Positions 24,535-35,840 are shown, counted from the first letter of the stretch. The stretch: 64,000 nt of DNA from Cucumis sativus (GCF_000004075.3 NC_026659.2:12283473-12347472); one strand, 5' to 3'. The notes: generated by a model from the letters alone, not told the origin. A program made the numbers and translations.

Positions 24535-26681
24535 CTTCCTCTTTTCTTCTTTTTCCTTTTCTTCAACCCAAAGACAGAAGGCCGTTCAAAAGAAAAACGT
24601 AAACCAGAGCATTTGAACTCTCCCGCGTCTGCAGTTACCCCCTTCAACTCTCTCCCGCCTCCGGTGAACGTTTTTCTCTTCCATCCATTTCTTCTCCACT
24701 TCCATCCATTTCTTCTCCACGACTCTCCGCTATATTTTCCGATTTCAACTTGTTCACCGAACGTCTCCATTTCTTCTGCGCGGGTCTCTGTTTTACTTCC
24801 GACTTCAACTCCGGCGGACGCTTCTCCACTTCCATCCATTTCGATTTCAGGTTTGTTTTCACCGGACCTCTCCATTTCTTATCCAGTCCTCTACGTTGGC
24901 AGTGCCGTATCCATCATCTTTGAAGTCAAGTGAGTAATAAAATCTCAGTTTTTTTTTTAGAGTTAGTCTGTTGTAGCTTATCTATTATTACAGTATTCCA
25001 TCTTGTTTGTTTAAGTTGTCTGTTGAGATGTGAGTTTTTTGTTTTTGGCACATTTTAGAGAAGAAATGCATGTCATATGCACACAAACATAGAGAACCGT
25101 GGGAGCCATTCTGTTTTTAGGAAGAAAAACCATTTCCTTTGCAATGTACTGTAATAATAGAAAAACCATACCTTGGAGTTTAGAACTTGAATTCGAACAT
25201 ATATTTGGTATCCCATATAAACTCTGCAAAGTTACCAGTACAATAGAATATCATAAGCTGCATTGTTGAAAGATCATTTCTTTTGCAATTTGTTGAAAGA
25301 CATTATCATAAGCTGCATTGTTGTTCTCTACTTTGTTAATGTTTTTAGTAATGTAGTTCCAATAGAATACAATCTTTAGAATGCATGTTTAGCTAGTCTA
25401 GCTAGTCTACTAGGTGTTAAGGCTTTAGGGTTAGCAATTTTATTAGACTTAGCTACTTTGCCTTGAATTTTTCCATCATCTCGCACCTATCAGCACCTAT
25501 CTCGCACCTTCCAAAATTTTGAGTAGAAGTCCCAATATAAGAGTGTTAACTTCCTAAACCGTTTAGAATGCATGTTTAGCTAGTCTACTAGGTGTTAAGG
25601 CTTTAGGGTTAGCAATTTTATTAGACTTAGCAACTTTGCCTTGAAGTTTTCCATCATCTCGCACCTATCAGCACCTATCTCGCACCTTCCAAAATTTTGA
25701 GTAGAAGTCCCAATATAAGAGTGTAAACTTCCTAAACCGTTTAGAATGCATGTTTAGCTAGTCTACTAGGTGTTAAGGCTTTAGGATTAGCAATTTTATT
25801 AGACTTAGCAACTTTGCCTTGAATTTTTCCATCATCTTGCACCTATCAGCACCTATCTCGCACCTTCCAAAATTTTGAGTAGAAGTCCCAATATAAGAGT
25901 GTTAACTTCCTAAACCGTTTAGAATGCATGTTTAGCTAGTCTACTAGGTGTTAAGGCTTTAGGGTTAGCAATTTTATTAGACTTAGCAACTTTGCCTTGA
26001 AGTTTTCCATCATCTCGCACCTATCAGCACCTATCTCGCACCTTCCAAAATTTTGAGTAGAAGTTCCAATATAAGAGTGTTAACTTCCTAAACCGTTTAG
26101 AATGCATGTTTAGCTAGTCTACTAGGTGTTAAGGCTTTAGGGTTAGCAATTTTATTAGACTTAGCAACTTTGCCTTGAAGTTTTCCATCATCTCGCACCT
26201 ATCAGCACCTATCTCTCACCTTCCAAAATTTTGAGTAGAAGTCCCAATATAAGAGTGTTAACTTCCTAAACCGTTTAGAATGCATGTTTAGCTAGTCTAC
26301 TAGGTGTTAAGGCTTTAGGGTTAGCAATTTTATTAGACTTAGCAACTTTGCCTTGAAGTTTTGCATCATCTCGCACCTATCAGCACTTATCTCTCACCTT
26401 CCAAAATTTTGAGTAGAAGTCCCAATATAAGAGTGTTAACTTCCTAAGCCGTTTAGAATGCATGTTTAGCTAGTCTACTAGGTGTTAAGGCTTTAGGGTT
26501 AGCAATTTTATTAGACTTAGCAACTTTGCCTTGAAGTTTTCCATCATCTCGCACCTATCAGCACCTATCTCGCAGCTTCCAAAATTTTGAGTAGAAGTCC
26601 CAAGATGCTAATGCATCCATGTTTAGTAAGTCTCTTATGCAATTATATTTAATTAATATTTTTTTTTATGCAGGTTTCAGT
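24535..26681 (+). promoter_or_regulatory. Leader of the MULE Ulp1 gene with an inferred long 5'UTR intron (24930-26673)
   Basis: A pyrimidine-rich leader (24535-24929) ends at a good donor, CAA/GTGAGTAA, at 24930. A matching acceptor, TTTTATGCAG, ends at 26673, eight bases before the ATG at 26682. The 178-bp tandem array lies entirely within this inferred intron. Transcript data would be needed for proof. Confidence 0.5.
25375..26603 (+). repeat. 178-bp tandem repeat array, about 7 copies
   Basis: Units start with TTTAGAATGCATGTTTAGC at about 25375, 25561, 25739, 25917, 26095, 26273 and 26451, so the period is 178 bp. The first copy is 9 bp longer because CTAGCTAGT is doubled. Every unit contains GGTGTTAAGGCTTTAGG, ACTTTGCCTTGAA and two CACCTATC words. 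Copies differ by only a few bases, so the array expanded recently or is homogenised. Confidence 0.95.
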
Positions 26682-27738
26682 ATGGCTTCGACCACCACCA
26701 CCACCTCTCAGTCTCAACCATCCGTCTACGATCCTATGCACAAAATACCTGACACCCATTTAGATCGACTCAGAGCTTGGATCACAGACAAGCGTACGAA
26801 AGATGAGGTGCGTGAAACTTTTCACGGGAAAAAATCGAAGGAGTTTTTCAGAGACTTGTTCATGTGTCGTCGGTGGTTGGCGGATGAGGTTAGAACTTTT
26901 CTCATTATTTCTTATTTACAGTTTTAGAGCACTTAGTACCTTCAAGAAGTTGGTTTGATCGCATAACCGAATTAAATGTTTTATTTTGTTTCTATTAGCA
27001 TTTGGATGCACTCTTTCTTCTCATTCGCTTCAACATTAAGACAGCCATGATACCTTCTGCTCAAAACTTCACAACTGTAGACACACTATTCATGGTTTGT
27101 ACTCGCAACCATACTTTATGTACTGAATTTGCTTTTGATATTTGTCTTATTGTCTCATTGTATACATGCATGTGTGTTTTTTTTCCTTCCAGCGACTATT
27201 AGTTGCGAAGTGGCCTGAATACCAAGAATGTATTAAAGAGAATCGACCATTTCACTAGAAGGAGGAGTATCGGTTGGTTGACTATGTTGTCGGATCAAAA
27301 CAAGACTGTCAAGATCCTTGGGTGAATGTTGATTACATTTACTCTCCATTCAATATCCATGGCAATCATTGGATTCTATTATGCTTGGACTTGGTACGTT
27401 GTCAAGTTAAGGTATGGGATTCGCTTCCGTCGCTTACGAGTGCCGAAGATATGAGAAGCATATTAGAGCCAATTCAAGAGATGGTGCCAAATTTGCTCGA
27501 TACTACTGGATTCTTTGTTAGGAGAGGCGGATCATCAACACACAAGGAACCTTGGCCACTTGTCATTGTCGACTCCATTCCACTTCAACGCAACAATAGT
27601 GATTGTGGTGTATTTACAATTAAGTATTTCGAATATGAAGCTTCTGGTTTAGATGTAGCTACATTATGTCAAGAGAACATGTCATATTTTAGAAAACAAT
27701 TGGCATTTCAATTATGGACCAACAATCCCATGTATTGA
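26682..27738 (+). pseudogene. MULE-borne Ulp1-like (C48) cysteine protease gene, 3 exons, one in-frame TAG
   Basis: Inferred exons are 26682-26888, 26999-27094 and 27193-27738 with GT-AG borders and agreeing phases, about 282 codons. The N-terminus has a Thr run, then a segment seen in plant transposon proteases (HLDRLRAWITDKR). The catalytic domain in exon 3 has His in NIHGNHWILL, Asp in VWDSLPS, Gln in IPLQRNN and Cys in SDCGVF, the full C48 set. By family it would cleave SUMO-like conjugates. A TAG at 27256-27258 interrupts exon 3 before the catalytic domain; one base change from a Trp codon would explain it. Downstream codons are otherwise undamaged, so the lesion is recent, a read-through case, or a base-call error. 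Confidence 0.85.
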
Positions 27739-28608
27739 CTTTTAGTTCCAACTTTTGAAGGAATTGTATATTTTCCAAACTATGTACATAAATAGTTTTA
27801 TATAATGGAATGAATACCATTTTTGTTTTTTGGTATGCAATTTTTATTTCATTCTTTTGGAAAATTGTAAAGTGTGCAGAACTTTTATATAATGTACAAC
27901 AATGCAGGTGAGAGCAACATTCTCATGCTCTTAGAATTAGGAAGGCCAATTTATCCCACAATGTATGAAAGTTTCACCTCTTTGAATGCTAATTGTTTTT
28001 GGCAGGTGTCTTAGAAACATTTTTGGATTTCAATGTATGAATATAGACATTCTTGATGTGTTACCGGTGGTGAAGCAGAGGTTTGTGGTGGCTGCGGAAC
28101 TGCAGAAGCAATGGGTTCAAGTTCAGCATTAAATCAATTAAACTTCCAGAAGGTTGCTGATAGCTCTGTTATCTCAGCAAGAGCCTCCTTTGTATGACGG
28201 TGGTAAAGTATTGGACTTGGTCGTTGCATACATTAACAGGTTATGATATGATAAAATGTGGAGGATGTAAGTTTACCATGATACAAGAGTGGTCTAGAGA
28301 ATTATGCTTGGTATTCAATGCCCATGGAAATAGTTTTAGTTAGCTCCTAGTGAAAAATGGATTTATATATAGCCTCACGTAGAAGGTTTTCATTATAAAA
28401 ACATCTTATGTAGGAACAATTGATCCTCATTACCAATAGCAGCATTTTGATCTGTGTCTTGTTCCGTACCTTTGTTGTTAACCAATAGCAGCATTTTCAT
28501 TATTCTTTGCAGCTTTGGAGCTGTTCTAATGGAAGTACCAACATAAAAGAAGCCCATTTTCTAAGACAACTGCCAGGAAAACAACAGGAAAGCAGAATGA
28601 GATATCTA
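27739..28608. other. MULE spacer, possibly acquired sequence
   Basis: There is no open gene. 28040-28140 contains a short plus-strand stretch (LPVVKQRFVVAAELQKQW) that looks like protein but matches nothing I recognise. It may be part of the captured material, or chance. Confidence 0.35.
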
Positions 28609-28779
28609 AAAGGTAATCTGAAAGAGATGGTAGATCCCAGCATATCATAGGCTCAGGTGGAGAACGCAGTCAAAGTGGTAAGGATCGCACTTCGCTGCAC
28701 GACTAAGATTCCATCTACAAGGCCCTTCATGCAAATGGTGGTTCATATGCTTGAAGAGGCTGAACCTTGTAAAAACTAA
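28609..28779 (+). pseudogene. Captured 3' end of an LRR receptor kinase gene
   Basis: The plus-strand frame ending in TAA at 28777-28779 reads as the C-terminal kinase lobe of a class-XI-like LRR receptor kinase. Motifs are KEMVDPSIS, VKVVRIALRCT, IPSTRPFMQMVVHMLEEAEP and a short tail. A TAG at 28648-28650 interrupts it. The usual length of this family is close to 1000 residues, so only about 55 are present. It lies between the two MULE genes, as expected for a Pack-MULE style capture. The exact parent is not known to me; RLK7/IKU2-like is a guess. Confidence 0.7.
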
Positions 28780-28990
28780 AAGTAGCAAAAGCTTTGCATT
28801 TATTACTACTGCACACTTTAAGTAATCAGCAAGAGGCTTGAAATGCAGCAAGGGCTGAACCTTTAAGTAATCAGCAAGGGCTGAACCTTGTAAAAACTAA
28901 CAGAGGCTGAACCTTGAAGATGAATGTAAAAACTAAAAGTAATCAGCAAGATTTGCATCATTAATACTGCAGTAGCAAAAGGAGAGCATT
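28750..28990. repeat. Scrambled short duplications after the captured fragment
   Basis: Words such as GAGGCTGAACCTTG, GGGCTGAACCTT, TAAGTAATCAGCAAG, TTGTAAAAACTAA and AGCATTTATT recur two or three times in changed order. The pattern fits repeated template switching during gap repair next to the captured piece. Confidence 0.7.
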
Positions 28991-29321
28991 TATTGAGTTC
29001 TAAAGCACACAATATTGTCATAATAGGATTTCAAGTCTTTCTCAAAAAGCTTGAAATGCCAAAGGAGTAAATATTCTATAAACAGTTCACTGTAGGATAA
29101 AAAAAAAGAGAAGGAAAGTCTTGAAGTTGCAGAAGAAAAGTCTTCAACTTAGAATTGTCAGTGAGATGACTTTAGTGATCTTGCAAACAACACAGGACAC
29201 AATTTTATAAGCATCTTCCACCTGCATTAAAAAAATGAACCTTTTTTACATCGTGATCATGCAAACAACGCAAGCACAAACCAAGCAAGTATAAAACTAT
29301 TACTACGTACCAAGACGGGTA

Positions 29322-31743
29322 CTAATCTTGTATGCTCGACTTCTGGATGTATGAAATTGGATTGGTACACGTTAATCTATTGTGGCCTGTTTCTTTACAT
29401 CGACCACATTTATGCAATTTTGGTGCTTCACCGACACTTGGAATCCTCTTTTTCTTCGGTCGACCAACTCTTTTGACTACTTTCGGAGGTAAGACAGTCA
29501 TATGTACATATTCTTCGGTCTGTCTTCCATTCCGACTGATTCCCAACTGGGTAGACGGCCTCCGAATATGCTGCCAACAAACATTCATTAGTGTAATAGT
29601 TAGCACATAAGCTATAAACATTTATATTGCGATCCCGTGCAACAGCAATGGCATGTGCGCATGGTAGTTGCTCAGCTTGAAACTCCTTACAAGTGCACTC
29701 TTGAGTATGAAGATTTATGACCTCCTCTTTATCTAAATCTTTAACATGGAATTGGTAACAATCAATTGGGTTGACTTTCATTGTCAAAGCTCGTTCTTGT
29801 TTCTTTTGTAGAACTAACTCTGCCCATTTAGTCAATGTAGACGTCACTTTAATGCCTTCTTCTCGACGCTCCCAAAACCAACGTTGTAGCAAAGCTCGAA
29901 CATGTTCAAGGAATGAAGCAATAGGCAAATCTCTAGGTTCTTTCAGTATAGAATTCATGGACTCTGCTATATTTGTTGTCATCATATTATATCGTCTTCC
30001 TGGACAGTGAAAACGAGACCAACGTGTTATTCCAACATCGTTTAAATATTTTCCTGAATCATTAGGAAATGCAAGAATACTTCTCCACGCTTCTGAGAAC
30101 GTTGATTCACGATATGTTCTAGATGCATTGTAAAACAAAGTAGCTATAGTGTCATTCTTGTATTTATCATTCAAATTTTGAGTCAAGTGTTGGACACAAA
30201 GTCCATGGAATGCGGAGGGAAAAACCGATGCAATACACTTAGAAAAACATGTTTTTCGATCTGTCACGAAGCCTAGATTAGGCACCTCTCCTATTGCACC
30301 TTTCAATTTCTCTAAGAACCACTGTATTGAAGCATCTGTTTCTCTGTCCACCACTCCAAAGGCAAGAGGATAAATTTGATTGTTACCATCCAAGCAAACA
30401 GCAACTATCAACTGACCCCGATATTTGTTCTTAAGGAATGTTCCATCCATGACTATAACCGGTCTAATGCAGTTTAAGAATCCTCGAACACATGGACCAA
30501 CAGCCATAAAAAGATATTTGAAGAAACGATCATCTTCAAGTTCCATGTGAAATATTGTACCTACATTTGCAAGTTTGAGAGCTTCACCATATCTAAGCAA
30601 TAGATTATATGACTCTTCAGGACACCCGCGCACTCGTTCATACGCATTTTCTCTAGCGCGCCATGCTTTTTCATAACTCATATTTATGCCATAGTCTTGC
30701 CTCATGTCTTCTATGATATCACGTGGTTTGTATAGACGACCGACTCCCTTGAACTTTGACTTTATTAATTCTCCAACAACCCAAGATTTTGCTTGCCTAT
30801 GGTCACGATTCAAAACGTCAAGAGAACACGAATGAACTTTGACATACTTTTTAATCTTAAATATATTTGAATCCTTCAATCTCATCGCTCGCAGTCTCCA
30901 ACCACACTTGTTGTCAATGCATCTAACAAAGAGAACCTCTTTTGTAGACTTTTTTACTACAAACTGAAAATTTTTTTTCATTGCCAAGACACTTAATCTC
31001 ATTGACAAATCTTTTTTGGAAAAAAATATTTGTCCTACATCAAACTCCTCACTTGTAGAGCTTTCTTCGGACCAATCATTCCTGTCTGTCTTCAACTTTT
31101 GGCTAGAAGAGCTGTAACGAACTTTAGATTTTCCTTTGCAATCTTTTGTAGGACCATCTCTATGTTGTGGGATGTCAAATGATTCACTATTCATCTCTAC
31201 TGGCTCCCATGTAAAAGTCTCATCTTTCGAATCATATGACTCATATGATTCCCATATAGCCGAAGTGGTCCCTATCACGTTATCACACAAGCCAACTTCA
31301 ACTTCACGAACATGAACTTCATTCTCATTTAATGTATCCATTACAATTGGAGGATGAGGGTTTAAGTTATGAGCTTGGTTGCTGCCAGATACTGAATTGT
31401 AATCTTTGCTTAACACTTTTTTGCTTTGATTACTTTTAGGCTCAAATGAGACGTATAAAGGGACCTTTAATGGATTTTCACTAAGAAGATAAAACTTCAA
31501 ATCACGGTCATTGCTTAACTCAAATGTAGGAGCTTCGTGTTCCACTTTTATCTCATATATGCATCTTATCATTACGTCGAACTTTGAAGGGTCAACTTCT
31601 GCAAGGTCATATAATTCTGCCTGTAAATCTTTATGTGTTATTTCTTTACTGACAACGATGCCTTTTAACATGCCTCCTTCGTATTTTCTTCGCCTCTCAT
31701 CCCACATACCACCGTAACGCACTAACATGGGAACATGTGACAT
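29322..31743 (-). CDS. MULE transposase (MURA/MuDR family), frameshifted only in its C-terminal tail
   Basis: Transposase of the MULE, read from ATG at 31743 leftward in one exon. Features: a PB1-like N-terminus (about residues 1-100), an acidic/serine linker, the MuDR DNA-binding-type zinc region (about 240-320; C at 275 and 280, HSC near 304), the MULE DDE domain with Asp433 (VMDGTFL) and Asp495 (FVTDR) and the CVQH motif (516-519), and a SWIM zinc finger (CTC at 683, CAH at 695). The long frame runs 771 residues to 29428. The usual tail, a basic GRPKKKR segment and a CCHC knuckle (CGRCKETGHNRLTC), lies in another frame ending at 29322, so one extra base near 29520 is likely. TTTTTGCAG at 31780-31772 suggests a 5'UTR intron. 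It converges with the Ulp1 gene. Confidence 0.9.
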
Positions 31744-31771
31744 CCTTAAACCACCTTATACTTTTCAATTG

Positions 31772-32574
31772 CTGCAAAAAATGATTTGAAGTTAGCATTT
31801 GACATATCACATAAACAAAGTTTATTAAAAAACAGTAGGTAAATACTAAATAAAACGTGCATAGTCACACCCTACATGTTTACGATATTGACAGCTACAA
31901 AATGTTTAGGATATTGCGAGATACAAAAAACAATAGCTAAAAGTCACCCTAAATCAATTCATTTCAGATTAAACATTTCAATTTAAGAACCTGCAAGATG
32001 TCTGCGAGATGTTTGCGAGATGTCTACCAGATGTTTGCGAGATAAAATAATAATAATGATAAATTGCTAACATCATTTGAAACATCTATAAAGCAACCTT
32101 AAATCAACCCTAAATCAACTTGAAACAATAAAAAATAATATTTGATTTATACATTTAAGATGCAAAAAATATATATACATATAACACAACACAATTCAGA
32201 TTCGGATTTAAAAATTAAAACAAACCACAATGCGTGAGATGTTCGCCGGAGTAGATGATGAACGACACCGGAGTAAAGCGGAAAGTTGACAAACTTTTGA
32301 GAGAGGAGAAGAATCGCAAATGGGTTTTTCTTTTTTCTTTTTCCTTTACATAATCTATGAGAAGGAGGAGAAATGCTTCTTTTTTCTTTACGTAATCTAT
32401 GAGACTGCAAGAGAAGGATTCTTCTTTTTTTTTTTTTTTTCCCTTTACGTAATCTATGAGGAGAGGAGAAGAAGGCTGCCTTCGAAATTCTGTTTTTTTT
32501 TTTTTCCTTCAGGTGAATGACATTGAATAGAGAGAGAGAGGGGTTGGAAAAGAAGAGAAGAGCAAATGTGAATT
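31772..32574 (-). promoter_or_regulatory. MULE right subterminal region and presumed MURA leader/promoter
   Basis: AT-rich sequence followed by three copies of GTAATCTATGAGA-like words (about 32346, 32389 and 32447), each next to a long T run and GGAGAAG stretches. Read on the minus strand it would be leader sequence of the transposase. A minus-strand frame 32410-32147 crosses these repeats and is not considered a gene. Confidence 0.45.
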
Positions 32575-32695
32575 GAAATTAAAAGAAGGTATTTTCGTCA
32601 TTTCACCTCCAATTTATCCTAAATCTCAACTTTTTTACAATCAATCCTAAAACTCTTTTTCTACCCCATTTTTGGCCTATTTTTGTCAATTCCCC
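32575..32695 (-). repeat. MULE right terminal inverted repeat, 121 bp
   Basis: Inverted partner of 24414-24534 with one mismatch. Confidence 0.95.
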
Positions 32696-32704
32696 AATAA
32701 TATT
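32696..32704. repeat. MULE right target-site duplication (AATAATATT)
   Basis: Perfect match to 24405-24413. Confidence 0.95.
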
Positions 32705-33652
32705 CCAATACATCACACCCGTATGAAAACAAGGAGTCAACACTTTAATATATATATACGTAATAATACACTTTGTAATATTCGTACACCTATTAACTAA
32801 TAACTATTTTTTGTTAAAAGATAGTTTACATACAAAAAGAATAAACATTGACATCTTTATCTACTAACAAGCCTAAATTCAGTACATTGGAACCAAGATT
32901 TTGCTACCAACCATACAAAACGTCTTATATCGATCAATTGTTCCAAGTTGGCTTCATTGTTCCAATGGATTCTTCCAAACCTAGTAAGAAAAACAAAATT
33001 TTATTTTAGAGTATAACTAAAGAACATTACCTAAAAGAAGGTTCTATTTAAAGCTAATTAAGACATAGTGAATGTTGCACAATGAAAATGGCGCGCAACA
33101 GAGAAGAATAATAATCATAGCTTTAATTATAACATTTTCAATCAAGTTTGAAACAATTTACAGGTAAATAAAACATGAAAAGTATAGAATTCCAGCCCTT
33201 AATAAAAAAATAATGAAAATGACACATACAAAATATATGGGTTGACTCAAGGGCTAGTGGACAAAGGAGCAAGTAAATACATTGTGACATTATTGTTAAA
33301 CCTAAATTGGTTAAAACATGTCCTTAGCCAATAGATCATATATCAATACTCCCATTGATGAAAGATTGAAAAGAAACAATACTGAGATTATAGGAGAATA
33401 AGAAGAGGGCACACTTCTTATTATAAAGTAGAGTGTTGTTAATTCCCACTTCTTATTACAAAATAGAGTGTTGTTGATTCCCCCCTCCCCCATGCTTAAT
33501 CAATTCAAACTGAGGGATGAGAATTGATCTCATGCAAACTGTCCAATTCCAGCCCCCAATCCTTATTTATCCTAACATGGCAGCCTATATTATCAGGCAA
33601 GTTCCATAAAACATATTGACACACAAGAAAACAATAATAAAACAACTAACCA

Positions 33653-33673
33653 CCCCCCCCCCCCCCCCCCCCC
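33653..33673. repeat. Poly(C) tract, 21 bases
   Basis: An uninterrupted C21 followed by GCCC. A second C21 lies at 57105-57125. Confidence 0.9.
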
Positions 33674-34422
33674 GCCCAATTCCCTTAAGTATTCAATTCA
33701 ATCATCCCGTCTAAATTGTCCAACAAACATAAAAGAAAGCAACATAAAGGGATATGAATCAACACTTGGATATGAAGCAACAAAGTAGATTCAAATTATA
33801 AAATTACAAATAACGTACCAAAGTAGAATCCCAAAAAAATTATGCATTACGAGATGTACGCCCCCAAACAAAAGGGTTCCTTGAACAGGAACTTATACTT
33901 TTAAAAAATATTGGAGTCTTTCTAAGAAAAGATATAAATGCATATACTCACAATAACCAAAGAGGTATTATTGGGCAATATGAATAAATACTATCCATCT
34001 AGGAATTTTAAAAATATAGTAACAAAAATTGATTAAAAAGCACGAAATTCTTTCACACAAGTAATGTTACATAGAACCATAGGTACAAGAATGTTGTGAT
34101 TCACTTCTATTTACACAGCAGAAGTCATGCTTTAGAAAGTTGGCATTCTATAACTATTCTACCAAAGCATTTTTAGTCACCTATGAAATTTCAACAGAAG
34201 GCAGTAGGGTATTTTACAATTGATTTGATGCAGAGCAAGAACTGATGTGTTTTGAGAGATAAGTCCTTTAAAATAATTATTAACAAGATTTTTAGATATA
34301 GCAAAGAAATATTTGCATCAAAAGTTTGATAAATATATTGTAGACAAAAAGGTAGTTATATTATTCACTGTTGCGAGAGAATTGAAACAATGAATTATTA
34401 GAAACTAAAAAATGTAACTCAC

Positions 34423-34494
34423 AGTTCAAACAACTTATCCAAGTTCCCGAGTTTAGAAGGAATTGTACCAACCAACTGGTTACCATTCATTTTC
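34423..34494 (-). pseudogene. Single 72-bp leucine-rich-repeat exon
   Basis: On the minus strand, TTTTACAG is followed by exactly 72 bp and then GTGAGT. The 72 bp encode one 24-residue LRR (GNQLVGTIPSKLGNLDKLFEL). Exons of exactly one repeat are typical of LRR receptor genes in plants, including the malectin-LRR class. No neighbouring LRR exon was found, so it is a captured or orphaned exon inside CACTA-2. Confidence 0.65.
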
Positions 34495-35608
34495 CTGTAA
34501 AAAATTAAACTCAATTGCTAAAGTTGTCTAATAAGTAGACAAAAAATATATGTTTCCTAAACACGCTTAAGCATGTTTCTTCTTCTAACATGCAGAAATA
34601 TGTTCCTTATCAAAACACATTTAGGAAGAAATTATCATTTAAGCACGTTTAGGAAGAATATGTTTCCTAAATACGTTTAAGCACGTTTCTTCTTCTCACA
34701 TGCAGAAATATGTTCCTTATCAAAACACGTTTAGGAAAAAATTATCATTTAAGCACGCATAAAGTAAAATTAAGAAAAAGTCTACCATAGCTGCAGAATA
34801 GTCATAGCACTTCAACATGTATTTAGGCTCAAGAACCACCAGAACACCCCCAAAAAAGTAAACTCACACTCACACAACAAGAGAGAACTTAGAATTCTTT
34901 GAAGTATATAAAATCTGTACATACGGAAAAGAAACTCCAAGCTATCTTAAACATGAAACAATAAGGATTGCATCAAACTGGGAAAGTCCACCATCAATAG
35001 AGAACCAAACCATCTAGTAAATACTGAAAAGAGTAAAAGTCACATGGAATGATGATCTTTTAGTATGAATATACTCAAATTGTGCAATAGGGTAAAGTAA
35101 TTTATACCAAAAAAATTTCCACTTCAAAGAAATCTAAGGTTGAGATTCCCACTTCAAAGAAATCTGAAATAAAAATATTTTGTCAATTACAAAGTGGGCT
35201 CACTCAACCACATTAAACCAGATAAAATAATAGGTAAAGATAAAAAAAAAAAAAAAAAAAAACAAAGAAGGAAAGAAAATGAACTAAGAGTTCTATGAAA
35301 TGGATTTAATGAAAGAATTGGAACTTTCCTACAGTTATTACACATTTCTTTGAGCATATAAGTCATACAGACATGTTCAAATTTGAATTATCTTCGTAGG
35401 CTTTTACTTGGATGCTGAATCATTTAACTTCTTTCTCTAATTCTTATAAAATTACAAAGAAACCAGTGAGTTGGAAGGGCCGTCGTTTGTAAATATAGAA
35501 ATGCAATTCAGGTATTTTAGATTCGTAAAATAAAAACCGAATTGTAGGTAATAACTGGATGCTGACAAACATCTATTCATCTTCACCTTCAAATATATAA
35601 TATATTAC

Positions 35609-35840
35609 CTTCCAATAACCAGTATAAATAATGCTAAAATGTCATCTCCTTTTCTTTGTCCATACTCCTGAAGAATCATAAATCACAATCTTAAATAAGG
35701 AACAATATCCTCATATCCTACTACAACTATAATTTTTTCTATAATTACCTTTGCATCTTGCAAGTATTCTAGCACAACCCCAGTAGTCTCATTAAGCCCT
35801 CTATTCACTTTCATCAGTGTGTTTTCATTGATAAGACCCC
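35609..35840 (-). pseudogene. Two adjacent exons of a captured host gene, possibly neurochondrin-like
   Basis: On the minus strand, exon 35840-35749 (92 bp, acceptor TTTGTAG, donor GTAATT) and exon 35667-35609 (59 bp, acceptor TTCTTCAG, donor GTAATA) read in one frame across an 81-bp intron. The peptide contains NRGLNETTGVVLEYLQDAK and EYGQRKGDDILALF. These resemble what I recall of plant neurochondrin-family proteins, but the match is from memory and weak. Preserved splice sites show that the genomic copy, not a processed mRNA, was taken up. Confidence 0.5.

Larger units (their letters stand above)
24414..32695. mobile_element. Mutator-like element (MULE) with MURA transposase, Ulp1 protease and captured gene piece, 8.3 kb
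   Basis: The terminal inverted repeats, 24414-24534 and 32575-32695, are 121 bp long and differ at one position. Both outer ends read GGGGAATTGACAAAA, and perfect 9-bp duplications flank the element. Two convergent genes lie inside: a Ulp1 protease gene (26682-27738, plus) and a MURA transposase (29322-31743, minus). Between them is an LRR-kinase fragment (28609-28779). From family knowledge this is the Kaonashi/CUMULE type of MULE, known from Arabidopsis and melon, which carries Ulp1-like genes. Near-identical terminal repeats point to recent insertion. Confidence 0.96.

Noticed and set aside
25375..26603. Centromeric satellite
   Set aside because: The unit length is similar to plant centromere monomers, but there are only seven copies and they lie inside a MULE with clean ends.
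25375..26603. CRISPR-like array
   Set aside because: The whole 178-bp unit repeats with no unique spacers, and the DNA is a plant nuclear genome.
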